From positions 744,001 to 808,000 of the forward strand of contig NZ_CP080383.1 of assembly GCF_019443325.1 (NCBI RefSeq): a stretch of DNA of 64,000 bases. The letters run 5' to 3'. Below the pieces are notes generated by a model. The model was not told where the DNA came from, made no database searches, and saw nothing but the letters and a program-made list of their open reading frames with translations. Positions 35,132 through 44,306 of the stretch are shown in pieces. The position numbers and the translations under genes are program-made. This DNA is from Cryobacterium sp. PAMC25264 (GTDB taxonomy: Bacteria > Actinomycetota > Actinomycetes > Actinomycetales > Microbacteriaceae). The stretch's first letter is position 1. Every line of letters begins with the position of its first letter.

Positions 35132-35322
35132 CCTCCACAGTAGAAGTCGAGGACGGGTTATCCACCGTCGCGGTGTCGACCGGCCAGTGTCGGAGGCGCC
35201 GCGTACAGTCGGGCTCGTCAACGACCTGCGCACCTGCCTTGTCGAGGACGGTCACCGGGTTCCTCCCGGTGAGCGAAACGACAGCCTATAGGCGCCACGC
35301 GCACGACCCAAAGGAGCACACC

Positions 35323-36465
35323 ATGGCATCAGCAGCAGACCGCGAGAAGGCACTCGACACCGCCCTCGCCCAGATTGACCGCCAGTTCGGCAAGGGCTCG
35401 GTCATGCGCCTCGGCAGCGACGAGCGCGCACCCGTCGAGACCATCTCCACCGGGTCGATCGCACTGGACGTCGCCCTCGGCATAGGCGGGCTGCCCCGTG
35501 GCCGCATCGTGGAGATCTACGGTCCGGAGTCCTCGGGTAAGACCACCCTCACCCTGCACGCCATCGCCAACGCGCAGAAGAACGGCGGCATCGCCGCGTT
35601 CATCGACGCAGAGCACGCCCTCGACCCGGAATACGCCAAGAAGCTCGGCGTCGACATCGACGCCCTCCTGGTCTCCCAGCCCGACACCGGTGAGCAGGCG
35701 CTCGAGATCGCCGACATGCTCGTGCGAAGCGGCTCGATCGACCTCATCGTGATCGACTCCGTGGCCGCGCTGGTGCCCCGCGCCGAGATCGAGGGCGAGA
35801 TGGGCGACTCTCACGTGGGTCTCCAGGCCCGCCTGATGTCGCAGGCCCTCCGCAAGCTCACCGGTGGCCTCAGCCAGACCAACACCACCATGATCTTCAT
35901 CAACCAGCTGCGCGAGAAGATCGGCGTGATGTTCGGCAGCCCGGAGACCACCGCGGGTGGAAAGGCGCTGAAGTTCTACGCCTCCGTACGTCTGGACATC
36001 CGTCGCATCGAGACCCTCAAGGACGGCACAGAGGCGGTCGGTAACCGCACGAGGGTCAAGGTCGTCAAGAACAAGATGGCGCCGCCGTTCAAGCAGGCCG
36101 AATTCGACATCATCTACGGTGTCGGCATCTCCCGCGAGGGCAGCCTGATCGACTTCGGTGTCGATCAGGGCATCGTCAAGAAGTCCGGCGCCTGGTACAC
36201 CTACGACGGCGACCAGCTCGGCCAGGGCAAGGAGAACTCGCGCAACTTCCTGCTGCGCAACCCCGATATGGCCAACGAGATCGAGACCAAGATCCTCAAC
36301 AAGCTCGGTGTGGGCGCCGAGGGCAAGGCTGCCAAGAAGGCCACCGACGACGCTGCCACCGCCGCAGCGGCCGCCGAAGCCGCGGCCAGCGGCCTGGCCA
36401 CCGGCACCGACGGTGCCAAGGTCGCCTCGATCGCTCCCAAGGCCGGCGCGCGGAAGGGCGCCTAG
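35323..36465 (+). CDS. recA: Recombinase RecA
   Basis: DNA strand-exchange protein and LexA co-protease, 380 residues. Walker A is GPESSGKTT (from residue 67), Walker [13 protein letters not shown], and loop 2 with [20 protein letters not shown]. The C-terminal 45 residues are Ala-rich, longer than in E. coli, as in other actinobacteria. The start at 35323 follows AAAGGAG; upstream in-frame codons fall in the promoter region and are rejected. It is controlled by the LexA box at 35103. recX follows five bases after the stop. Confidence 0.98.
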   Translation: MASAADREKALDTALAQIDRQFGKGSVMRLGSDERAPVETISTGSIALDVALGIGGLPRGRIVEIYGPESSGKTTLTLHAIANAQKNGGIAAFIDAEHALDPEYAKKLGVDIDALLVSQPDTGEQALEIADMLVRSGSIDLIVIDSVAALVPRAEIEGEMGDSHVGLQARLMSQALRKLTGGLSQTNTTMIFINQLREKIGVMFGSPETTAGGKALKFYASVRLDIRRIETLKDGTEAVGNRTRVKVVKNKMAPPFKQAEFDIIYGVGISREGSLIDFGVDQGIVKKSGAWYTYDGDQLGQGKENSRNFLLRNPDMANEIETKILNKLGVGAEGKAAKKATDDAATAAAAAEAAASGLATGTDGAKVASIAPKAGARKGA

Positions 36466-36470
36466 CCACC

Positions 36471-37097
36471 ATGGTGCACTTCGAGGCCTCACCTGAGCGG
36501 TCCGCGGGCCGCGCTGCCGATCGTGGCGGCCTGGCCCCGGTGACCTACCTGCCGGGTGCCAGCCCCACCGATCAGGCGGATGCTGCCGCGGACGATGCGG
36601 CGGACGAGCGCGACCATGCCGAGAAGCTGCTTCTGCAGCGGCTGCGCGGACGGTCCCTGTCGGTCGTCGAAGCGGAGAAGCTGCTGCGCTCCACCGACAT
36701 CGACGAAGAGGCCGTGCAGGAGATGCTGGAGCGGTTCACCGAACTGCACTACCTCGACGACGAGAAGCTCGCCGACCAGATCATGCACAGCCACCACGAG
36801 CGCAAGGGGTTGGGCCGCAGCGGCGTCTCGGCCGAAATGCGCCAGCGTGGGTTGGGCGCTGAGCTGATCGCCGAGAAGCTCGAAGAGATGCCCGACGACG
36901 AGGCGGAACGTGCCACGGAGCTCGCGCTCAAGCGCGTGACGCAGCTGGACCGCTTCGACGACGCCACCATCGACCGGAGGCTCACCGGCTTCCTGATGCG
37001 CAAGGGCTACGCCTCGTCCGTCGTGCGCGACGCCGTCAAGGCCGCCCTGGCGTCCCGGCGCGGTTCCGGCCGGGCCTCCACGGTGCGCTTCCGCTGA
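36471..37097 (+). CDS. recX: Regulatory protein RecX
   Basis: RecA filament regulator of 208 residues. It has the helical repeat structure of RecX: AEKLLLQRLRGRSLSVVEAE, then FTELHYLDDEKLADQIMHSH, then HERKGLGRSGVSAEMRQRGL and the third unit near FLMRKGYASSVV. An acidic N-terminal extension of about 45 residues precedes the fold. It starts five bases after recA and is co-transcribed with it. Confidence 0.93.
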   Translation: MVHFEASPERSAGRAADRGGLAPVTYLPGASPTDQADAAADDAADERDHAEKLLLQRLRGRSLSVVEAEKLLRSTDIDEEAVQEMLERFTELHYLDDEKLADQIMHSHHERKGLGRSGVSAEMRQRGLGAELIAEKLEEMPDDEAERATELALKRVTQLDRFDDATIDRRLTGFLMRKGYASSVVRDAVKAALASRRGSGRASTVRFR

Positions 37098-37134
37098 TCC
37101 GGCCGGCCGCGCGCAAGCGTAAGCTGAGGGAACT

Positions 37135-38802
37135 ATGAGCAGCGTCACCGCACCATCCCTGGCCACCCCGTCGTCCCTCGACCCGTCGCCGCACACGACG
37201 ACAGTCATCGCTCCGTCGGCGGCGGCGAGGGACGACGCCGGCCGGGCCCGCACCTACGAGGTGCGCACCTTCGGCTGCCAGATGAACGTGCATGACTCCG
37301 AACGGCTGAGCGGCTCGCTCGAGGCCGCCGGGTACGTGTCCGCGGCTGGCGCCGAGGCCGACATCGTGGTGATCAACACGTGTGCCGTGCGGGAGAACGC
37401 CGACAACAAGCTCTACGGCAACCTCGGCTACCTCGCCTCGGTCAAGCGCAAGCACGCGGGCATGCAGATCGCCGTGGGCGGCTGCCTGGCCCAGAAAGAC
37501 AAGGCCACCATCCTGGCCAAGGCCCCCTGGGTCGACGTGGTGTTCGGAACCCACAACATGGGGTCGCTGCCCAGCCTGCTCGAACGCGCCCGGCACAACG
37601 GTGAGGCGCAGCTCGAGATCCTTGAGTCCCTGGAGACCTTCCCGTCCACCCTGCCCACCAAGCGCGACTCCAGCTACAGCGGCTGGGTGTCCATCTCGGT
37701 CGGCTGCAACAACACCTGCACCTTCTGCATCGTCCCGGCCCTCCGCGGCAAGGAGAAGGACCGCCGCCCCGGCGAGATCCTCGCCGAGATCCAGGCACTC
37801 GTCGACGACGGCGCCATCGAGGTAACCCTGCTCGGACAGAACGTGAACTCCTACGGCGTCGAGTTCGGCGACCGGTTGGCCTTCGGCAAGCTGCTGCGTG
37901 CGGCCGGCCAGATCCAGGGGCTGGAGCGCATCCGCTTCACCAGCCCACACCCCGCCGCGTTCACCGACGACGTCATCGACGCCATGGCCGACACCCCCGC
38001 AGTGATGCCGCAGTTGCACATGCCGCTGCAGTCCGGCTCCGACCGGGTGCTCAAGGCCATGCGCCGCTCCTACCGCTCCACCAAGTTCCTCGGCATCCTC
38101 GAGCGCGTGCGCGCCCAGATGCCCGACGCCGCGATCAGCACCGACATCATCGTCGGCTTCCCCGGCGAAACCGAGGAGGACTTCCTCGAGACCATGCGCG
38201 TCGTCGAAGAATCCCGGTTCGCCACCGCCTTCACCTTCCAGTACTCGATCCGCCCGGGCACCCCCGCGGCCACCATGGCCGACCAAGTGCCCAAGGCCGT
38301 GGTGCAGGACCGCTACGAGCGCCTGATCGCCCTGCAGGAACGCATCTCCTGGGAGGAAAACACCAAAGTGGTCGGCCGGGAGGTCGAACTGCTCGTCGCC
38401 AACGGTGAGGGCCGCAAGGACTCCGACACCCACCGGCTGAGCGGGCGGGCGCCCGACAGCCGCCTGGTGCACTTCGATGTGCCCGCCGGCTCCGAACTGC
38501 CCCGACCCGGCGACATGGTCACCGTCACGGTCACGCAGGCCGCGCCGTTCCACCTCATCGCGGACTCCCTCGACGGCGCGCCGCTCCGCATCCGCCGCAC
38601 CATCGCCGGGGATGCCTGGGACCGCGAGCAGGCGGAGTCCTGCGGTGTGCCCACCACGGCCGGCTCGACCGGCAGCGCAGTCTCGCTGGGCCTGCCGACC
38701 CTGCGAGTGGGTGGCCCGGCCGCGCTGAACCTCACCAACCTCAACCAGCACGGCGGCGCCACGACCATCCCGATCTACCCCGTCGACGACCAGGAACGCT
38801 AG
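37135..38802 (+). CDS. miaB: tRNA-2-methylthio-N6-dimethylallyladenosine synthase
   Basis: Radical-SAM methylthiotransferase acting on i6A37 of tRNA, 555 residues. The N-terminal UPF0004 cluster ligands are C48 ([11 protein letters not shown]), C83 (NTCAVRENA) and C117 (GGCLAQKD). The radical-SAM cluster is CNNTCTFC (C191, C195, C198). A TRAM domain lies near residues 410-475. The last 70 residues form a variable tail. A TAAGCT box lies nine bases before the ATG, with a possible weak Shine-Dalgarno GAGGG. miaA, which makes the substrate isopentenyl group, begins seven bases downstream. Confidence 0.96.
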   Translation: MSSVTAPSLATPSSLDPSPHTTTVIAPSAAARDDAGRARTYEVRTFGCQMNVHDSERLSGSLEAAGYVSAAGAEADIVVINTCAVRENADNKLYGNLGYLASVKRKHAGMQIAVGGCLAQKDKATILAKAPWVDVVFGTHNMGSLPSLLERARHNGEAQLEILESLETFPSTLPTKRDSSYSGWVSISVGCNNTCTFCIVPALRGKEKDRRPGEILAEIQALVDDGAIEVTLLGQNVNSYGVEFGDRLAFGKLLRAAGQIQGLERIRFTSPHPAAFTDDVIDAMADTPAVMPQLHMPLQSGSDRVLKAMRRSYRSTKFLGILERVRAQMPDAAISTDIIVGFPGETEEDFLETMRVVEESRFATAFTFQYSIRPGTPAATMADQVPKAVVQDRYERLIALQERISWEENTKVVGREVELLVANGEGRKDSDTHRLSGRAPDSRLVHFDVPAGSELPRPGDMVTVTVTQAAPFHLIADSLDGAPLRIRRTIAGDAWDREQAESCGVPTTAGSTGSAVSLGLPTLRVGGPAALNLTNLNQHGGATTIPIYPVDDQER

Positions 38803-38808
38803 AACCCG

Positions 38809-39723
38809 GTGCTCGTTGTCATCGTCGGGCCGACAGGGACCGGCAAATCCGAGCTGTCCCTGGACCTGGCCGAACGATTGATCACGGCCGGCCGGCCGGC
38901 CGAGATCGTCAACGCCGACGCCATGCAGCTGTACCGCGGCATGGACATCGGCACCGCCAAGGTGCCGGTCGCCGAACGCCGTGGGGTGCCGCATCACCTG
39001 CTCGACGTGCTCGAGGTGACCGACGAAGCCACCGTCGCCCGGTACCAGGTCGAGGCCAGGGCCGCGATCACCGACATCGTCGAGCGTGGCGCCGTTCCGA
39101 TCCTGGTCGGCGGATCCGGCCTCTACGTCTCCTCCGTCGTCTACGACTTCCAATTCCCCGGCACCGACCCCGTGCTTCGTGCCCGGCTCGAGGCCGAGCT
39201 GACCGAGCAGGGTCCTGGCCTGCTCTACGACCGGCTGAAAACCGTCGACCCGGCCTCCGCCCTGCGCATCGGCGCCAGCAACGGCCGCCGACTCGTGCGG
39301 GCCCTCGAGGTCGTCGAACTCACCGGCGCACCGCACGTGGCCGTGCTGCCGGGCGACCCCGTCTACTGGATGCCCGCCGTGACGCTCGGCCTGCGCCTGG
39401 AGCGCGAGGTGCTCACCCCGCGGTTGGATGCCCGAGTGGACCGGATGTGGGCGGCCGGCCTCGTCGACGAGGTGCAGGGGCTGATCCCTGCGGGGCTGGA
39501 GGGCGGTGTCACGGCCAGCCGCGCGATCGGCTACGCACAGGCGCTCGGCCAGGTTCGCGGAACGCTTTCGCAGGCCGAGGCGATCGAAGCGACCCAGCAG
39601 CTCACCCGGCGCTACGCCCGCCGGCAGGTGAGCTGGTTCAAACGCGACCCGCACACGCACTGGATCGACGCCGACGACACCGACAGGGTCGACCAGGCCG
39701 CCCGGTATCTGTCCGCGCTCTGA
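38809..39723 (+). CDS. miaA: tRNA dimethylallyltransferase
   Basis: Adds the dimethylallyl group to A37 of tRNAs reading UNN codons, 304 residues. The P-loop is GPTGTGKSE (residues 7-15), with the following [17 protein letters not shown] and QVSWFKRDP typical of the family. The start is GTG at 38809, six bases after the miaB stop. Together with miaB it forms the ms2i6A pathway. Confidence 0.95.
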   Translation: MLVVIVGPTGTGKSELSLDLAERLITAGRPAEIVNADAMQLYRGMDIGTAKVPVAERRGVPHHLLDVLEVTDEATVARYQVEARAAITDIVERGAVPILVGGSGLYVSSVVYDFQFPGTDPVLRARLEAELTEQGPGLLYDRLKTVDPASALRIGASNGRRLVRALEVVELTGAPHVAVLPGDPVYWMPAVTLGLRLEREVLTPRLDARVDRMWAAGLVDEVQGLIPAGLEGGVTASRAIGYAQALGQVRGTLSQAEAIEATQQLTRRYARRQVSWFKRDPHTHWIDADDTDRVDQAARYLSAL

Positions 39724-39802
39724 CGGCGCCCACTCACCACTGCCGGCTTTCGGCAGACCGATGGCCGACGGATCGATGCGCCCGAGTCCCTAAACTGATC
39801 AG

Positions 39803-40683
39803 ATGAGCATCGATCTCCACTTCACCAAGGGGCACGGCACCGGCAACGACTTCGTGCTCATCGCGGATCCGGACGGAACCCTCGACCTCACCCCGGAGCA
39901 GATCCAGGGCATCTGCGATCGCCGTTTCGGTGTGGGAGCCGACGGCATCATCCGTGCCGTGCGCTCGGCCAACCTCGAGGCAGGCGCCGCGGCGCTGGCC
40001 GAGGACGACACCGCCGAGTGGTTCATGGACTACTGGAACGCGGACGGCACCGTGTCGGAGATGTGCGGCAACGGCATCCGCGTCTACACCCGCTTCCTGC
40101 TCGAGCAGGGCCTCGTCGAACTGGGACCGGGGGAGACCCTGCCCATCGGCACGCGCAGCGGAGTGCGCGACCTGCAGCGCAACGCCACGGGGTACCAGGT
40201 GGACCTGGGCCGCTGGCGGCTGGAGCCGGGGGAGACCCTCGTGCGGGCCAAGAACCTTGCGGTGGCCCGGCCGGGCCTCGGCATCAACGTGGGCAACCCG
40301 CACGTCGTCGTGGCTCTCGCCGATGCCGACGAGCTCGAGAGCGCCGACCTCACCTTCATTCCGCAGCTCGACCCCGAACCCGCCGACGGTGCCAACGTGG
40401 AGTTCGTCCTGCCGCACGACCCGCTCGTGGTCGACGGAGTGGGCCGCATCCGGATGCGCGTGCACGAACGCGGCAGCGGGGAAACCCTCTCCTGCGGAAC
40501 CGGCGCCGTCGCGGCCGCGCTGGCCACCCGGCACTGGGCCGGCGCCGGCGCCCCAACCAGTGGCGTGTCGAGGTCCCCGGCGGTGTCTTGGGCGTACGCA
40601 TGTTCCCCACCGAGGACGGCGAGCACGTCTCGCTCTCCGGTCCCGCCGAACTCGTCTTCGACGGCACCCTGCACCTGGCCTAA
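39803..40683 (+). CDS. dapF: Diaminopimelate epimerase, with an apparent 1-base frameshift
   Basis: Converts LL- to meso-diaminopimelate. N-terminus ([16 protein letters not shown]) and both catalytic cysteines (MCGNGIRV and [11 protein letters not shown]) are in one frame starting at 39803. After AGAG-AP near 40551 that frame becomes nonsense, while the frame one base back continues as [10 protein letters not shown]... to ...FDGTLHLA and stops at 40683. One C missing from the CCCC at 40551-40554 restores a full-length protein of about 293 residues. A sequencing error is likelier than a real mutation. TAAACT lies six bases before the ATG, so the transcript is probably leaderless. Confidence 0.9.
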
Positions 40684-40698
40684 CCCGCCCGTCCCCCT

Positions 40699-40761
40699 CC
40701 GCGAACTGTGACTTAAGCCCCGAAAACGCGCGTTTTTGGGTGCTTAACTCACAGTTCGCGG
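40699..40761. repeat. 63-bp palindromic dispersed repeat, copy 2
   Basis: Arms 40699-40718 and 40742-40761 pair at 19 of 20 positions; the centre carries AAAAC/GTTTT. It is the sister of 6581-6643. It lies between convergent dapF and the methyltransferase gene, and its right arm contains the methyltransferase stop codon and last codons (RLPSREL). Confidence 0.85.
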
Positions 40762-41371
40762 GAGGGGAGGCGGTGGGTGCGCAGGATGCGGAAGCCCTTG
40801 TCCATGGCGTAGCGGGAGACCTCGAGGGTGTCGGGGAACTCGTCGGCGAGCCAGCGCTGCAGAGAGTCAGAACCGAGGTTGCGCTGCACGACGAGCCAGG
40901 CATCCGTACCCGGAGTCAGGCGGGGCAGCCAGTGGCTGAGCATGGCGTGCAGCTCCGCCTTGCCCACCCGGATGGGCGGATTCGACCAGATGCCGGCGAA
41001 CGACACCGACTCGGGAACATCCGCGGGCAGCACGGCGTTGATGTTGGTGAGGCCCAAGTTGGTGGCGTTCAACCGCACCAGTTCGAGGGCTCGCTCATTG
41101 ACGTCCACGGCCCAGACCGTGGCCGAGGGATCGGCTAGGGCCAGGTGCAGGCTGATCGGACCCCAGCCGCAGCCGAGGTCCAGGATGTGGCCGCCGCCGG
41201 AGGGTTCGGGAGCCTCACGCATCAGCACCTTGGTGCCGGTGTCGATGTGTTCGGGGAGAAGATCGCGTTCGCGGTCGTGACCTCGCGGATTGCACCGGCG
41301 ATCTTCACGGTGATCTGCCGCAATTTCAGGTCGCTGCCCGGAGCCGACGAGAAATAGTGTTCGGAAGCCAT
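40749..41371 (-). CDS. Class I SAM-dependent methyltransferase, RsmC-like, with an apparent 1-base frameshift
   Basis: Small methyltransferase of the MTS (RsmC/RlmG) group. The N-terminus in frame from ATG 41371 reads MASEHYFSSAPGSDLKLR and continues to about 41252. The next frame carries the SAM-binding HILDLGCGWGPISLHLA, the catalytic NPPIRVGK and the C-terminus. One G missing from CCCGG near 41252 joins the two (IFSPEHIDTGTK). An rRNA guanine is the likely substrate, inferred from the NPP motif and family. TAAGTT lies six bases before the ATG, a leaderless pattern. It is divergent from hflX. The stop falls inside a palindromic repeat. Confidence 0.82.
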
Positions 41372-41412
41372 ACAACGAACTTATCGAAAGAAGAGGAACT
41401 AGAGTTAAAGCA

Positions 41413-42954
41413 ATGACTGAATCAACCGCTCCACACGACGATGACGATGTAGTTGCGCGCGTGCTGGCCAGCGCCGAGAGCCGTTCGTCCGGCTACTCCC
41501 TGTTCGCAAGCGGATCGGCACAGGCCTTGCAGGCCCGCCCGGCCGACGGCGGCTTCGACGGAGGCGACCACGACGGTGAACAGACCGAACGTGAAGACCG
41601 AAACGCCCTGCGTCGTGTCGGCGGACTCTCCACCGAACTGCAAGACGTCACCGAGGTCGAATACCGCCAGCTGCGCCTCGAAAACGTGGTGCTGATCGGC
41701 GTCTACTCCGCCCGCAGCCTGCTTGACGCCGAGAACTCCATGCGTGAGCTCGCCGCCCTGGCCGAAACCGCCGGCGCCACCGTGCTCGACGGCCTGTTGC
41801 AGCGCCGTGCCACCCCCGACCCCAGCACCTATCTCGGTAAGGGCAAGGCCCTCGAACTGGCCTCCATCGTGGCCGCCCTCGGCGCCGACACCGTGATCGC
41901 CGACTCCGAACTCGCGCCCAGCCAGCGGCGTGCCCTCGAAGACGTGGTCAAGGTGAAGGTCATCGACCGCACCGCCGTGATCCTCGACATCTTCAGCCAG
42001 CACGCCAAGAGCCGGGAGGGCAAGGCGCAGGTCGAACTCGCCCAGCTCGCCTACCTGCTTCCCCGCCTCCGCGGCTGGGGCGACTCGATGTCCCGCCAGG
42101 CGGGTGGCCAGGTCGGTGGCACCGGAGCCGGCATGGGCTCGCGCGGACCCGGCGAGACGAAGATCGAACTCGACCGTCGCCGCATTCACACGAGGATGTC
42201 CCGGCTGCGCAAGCAGATGATCGAGATGAAGCCCGCCCGCGAGGCCAAGCGGGCCAACCGCAAGCGCAACGCGGTGCCCTCAGTGGCCATCGTCGGGTAT
42301 ACCAACGCCGGCAAGTCCAGCCTGCTCAACCGCATCACCAAGGCCGGGGTGCTCGTCGAGAACTCCCTGTTCGCGACCCTGGACGCCACCGTGCGCAAGT
42401 CCAGCACCGCGGACGGCCGGCTGTACACCTTCACCGACACCGTCGGTTTTGTGCGCAACCTGCCGCACCAGTTGGTGGAGGCATTCCGCTCCACCCTCGA
42501 GGAGGTCGCGGACTCCGACGTCATCATCCACGTCGTCGACGCGTCACACCCCGACCCGGCCAGCCAGCTGGCCACGGTGCGGGAGGTCATCGGTGAGGTC
42601 GGCGCCAGCGCCATCCCCGAGCTGGTCGTGTTCAACAAGAGCGACCTGGTCAGCGACGACGACCGACTCGTGCTGCGGGGACTCTCACCGCAGGCTATCT
42701 TCGTCTCGGCGCGCTCCGGCGAAGGAATCGACGCCGTGCTCACGGCAGTCGAGACCATGCTTCCCCGACCGGAAATCCGGCTCGACCTGCTCATTCCGTA
42801 CGACCGCGGTGACCTCATCCCGATCCTGCACGGCCAGGGCAAGGTACTCGCGCTGGACTACGCCGAAACCGGCACCCTGGTGACGGCGCTCGTCTCGCCC
42901 GGCATCGAGGCCCAGTTCACGCCGTTCGTGGTGGCTCCGGCCGTCACCGCCTAG
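41413..42954 (+). CDS. hflX: GTPase HflX
   Basis: Ribosome-associated GTPase that splits stalled 70S ribosomes, 513 residues. The HflX-specific N-domain has the glycine-rich SRGPGETKIELDRRRI. The G domain has GYTNAGKSSLLNR (about residues 295-307), switch DTVGFVRNLP and NKSD. A long acidic N-terminus (residues 1-80) is variable. TAGAGT lies seven bases before the ATG. It is followed by a hairpin and then metF. Confidence 0.95.
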   Translation: MTESTAPHDDDDVVARVLASAESRSSGYSLFASGSAQALQARPADGGFDGGDHDGEQTEREDRNALRRVGGLSTELQDVTEVEYRQLRLENVVLIGVYSARSLLDAENSMRELAALAETAGATVLDGLLQRRATPDPSTYLGKGKALELASIVAALGADTVIADSELAPSQRRALEDVVKVKVIDRTAVILDIFSQHAKSREGKAQVELAQLAYLLPRLRGWGDSMSRQAGGQVGGTGAGMGSRGPGETKIELDRRRIHTRMSRLRKQMIEMKPAREAKRANRKRNAVPSVAIVGYTNAGKSSLLNRITKAGVLVENSLFATLDATVRKSSTADGRLYTFTDTVGFVRNLPHQLVEAFRSTLEEVADSDVIIHVVDASHPDPASQLATVREVIGEVGASAIPELVVFNKSDLVSDDDRLVLRGLSPQAIFVSARSGEGIDAVLTAVETMLPRPEIRLDLLIPYDRGDLIPILHGQGKVLALDYAETGTLVTALVSPGIEAQFTPFVVAPAVTA

Positions 42955-42971
42955 GACCCCTTCCGCCCGCC

Positions 42972-43011
42972 AGGCGGCCCCCGCATCTCCCCGGAGACGC
43001 GAGGGCCGCCT
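42972..43011 (+). terminator. Terminator-like hairpin after hflX
   Basis: AGGCGGCCC (42972-42980) pairs with GGGCCGCCT (43003-43011), with an internal stem of CTCC/GGAG. It lies 18 bases after the hflX stop. No strong T-tract follows. Confidence 0.6.
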
Positions 43012-43107
43012 CTCGGCGTTTAATGGCCCCATTATGGCCGCGAACGTAACATTCGGCTATGCGGATGCGCGTCGCTGAGCCCCGTTGTTAGAGTCATCTC
43101 ATTCGTT

Positions 43108-43153
43108 GCCGGGAGCACCATCCGCCCGGCATGGAGCGACAGCCGAGCCCGGC
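43108..43153 (+). promoter_or_regulatory. metF leader with alternative hairpins
   Basis: GCCGGG (43108-43113) can pair with CCCGGC at 43125-43130 or at 43148-43153. A TAGAGT at 43089-43094 could be the -10 box. This 290-base gap before metF holds no gene. No known riboswitch pattern was recognised. The two pairings exclude each other, an attenuator-like layout. Confidence 0.35.
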
Positions 43154-43244
43154 ACCCGCCCGCGATCGACCGCCTGGTTTTCACGCCGGCAGTCCGCGGC
43201 CGCCCGGCCCTTCGAGTTGTACCGACCATGCCGAATGAGGAACC

Positions 43245-44306
43245 ATGAGCGCAGCCGATGCGTCCACAGCTGCAGATCCTGCCTGTCCGCCCTCCACCCC
43301 GTTCTCGTTCGAGTTGTACCCGCCCATAACGGATGCCGCCACGACGGCCCTGCACGCCACCATCGACACCCTGGCGGCGGCCGGCCCCGAGTTCATCTCG
43401 GTGACCTACGGCGCCAGCGGTTCCTCCCGCACCTCGTCCCTCGACGTACTGCGCTACATCCGCACGGCCACCCCGGTGGACCCGATGGCACACCTGACCT
43501 GCGTGGGGTCGTCACATGCCCAGGCCAGCAGCCTGATCCGCGAGTTCCTCGACGCCGGTGTGCGCAGCTTCCTCGCCCTGCGCGGGGACCCGCCGGCGGG
43601 AGCGACCGAGGATGATGCGTTCCTCGGCGACCTGCACAGCGCCGGCGAGCTCGTACAGCTCATCCATCGGGTACAGGCCGAACGGGTGCCCTACCAGGAG
43701 ACACCGATCCCCGGCCTGCCGCAGGCTCGCGCGGTCAAGACCGAACGTGAGCATGTGCGCATCGCCGTCGCAGCCTTCCCGAACGGGCACCCACGCTCGC
43801 GCTCCACGGCCCAGGACATCGACACCCTGCTGGCCAAGCAGGCCGCCGGCGCGAACCTGGCCATCACCCAGCTTTTCTTCCACGCCGACCACTACCTGAG
43901 CTTCATCCAGCGGGCCAGGGAGGCGGGTGTGGAATTCCCGATCCTGCCCGGCATCATGCCGGTCACCAGCCCGGGCCGGTTGCGCCGCATCCTCGAGCTC
44001 TCCGGAGAGGAACTGCCCGCCGATCTGTCGATCCAGCTCGAGGTGGAGCCCACCGCGGAAGGCCAGCGGGAGATCGGCATCAGCCATGCCGCCGCGCTGG
44101 CCGAGAAGCTCATGGCGGGCGGCGCTCCCGGCCTGCACCTCTATGCCTTCAACCAGCACGAGACCGTGCTCGCCGTTCTCGACCGGGCGGGAGCGCTCAC
44201 GCCGGTCGCACCGGTTGCCGCACCCCAGCTCCCGCCCTCGACCGTTGCCTCCACCAGCCCCGCTGCCAGCACCACTGCCGGTACTCACTCCACGAAGGAC
44301 TACTGA
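43245..44306 (+). CDS. metF: 5,10-methylenetetrahydrofolate reductase
   Basis: FAD barrel enzyme that makes 5-methyl-THF for methionine synthesis, about 353 residues including an Ala/Thr/Ser-rich tail. Signatures are SFELYPPITDAAT near the N-terminus, VTYGASGSSR and FLALRGDPP. GANLAITQLFFHADHYLSF and LPGIMPVTSPG are conserved. The start at 43245 has a weak GAGGAA upstream. Its stop overlaps the metE start by one base, so the two form an operon. Confidence 0.95.
   Translation: MSAADASTAADPACPPSTPFSFELYPPITDAATTALHATIDTLAAAGPEFISVTYGASGSSRTSSLDVLRYIRTATPVDPMAHLTCVGSSHAQASSLIREFLDAGVRSFLALRGDPPAGATEDDAFLGDLHSAGELVQLIHRVQAERVPYQETPIPGLPQARAVKTEREHVRIAVAAFPNGHPRSRSTAQDIDTLLAKQAAGANLAITQLFFHADHYLSFIQRAREAGVEFPILPGIMPVTSPGRLRRILELSGEELPADLSIQLEVEPTAEGQREIGISHAAALAEKLMAGGAPGLHLYAFNQHETVLAVLDRAGALTPVAPVAAPQLPPSTVASTSPAASTTAGTHSTKDY

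Noticed and set aside
34940..35322. Small gene in the recA upstream gap
   Set aside because: Open frames there have no Shine-Dalgarno and cross a terminator hairpin and the LexA box.
37036..39660. Antisense open frame of 874 codons opposite miaB and miaA
   Set aside because: Same GC-shadow effect; it crosses two real genes.
39803..40711. dapF ending at 40711 with the tail [14 protein letters not shown]
   Set aside because: The tail is out-of-frame sequence; the true DapF C-terminus is in the frame one base back and ends at 40683.
43081..43244. Known SAM or cobalamin riboswitch before metF
   Set aside because: I could not match the conserved core of any class by eye; only simple alternative stems are visible.
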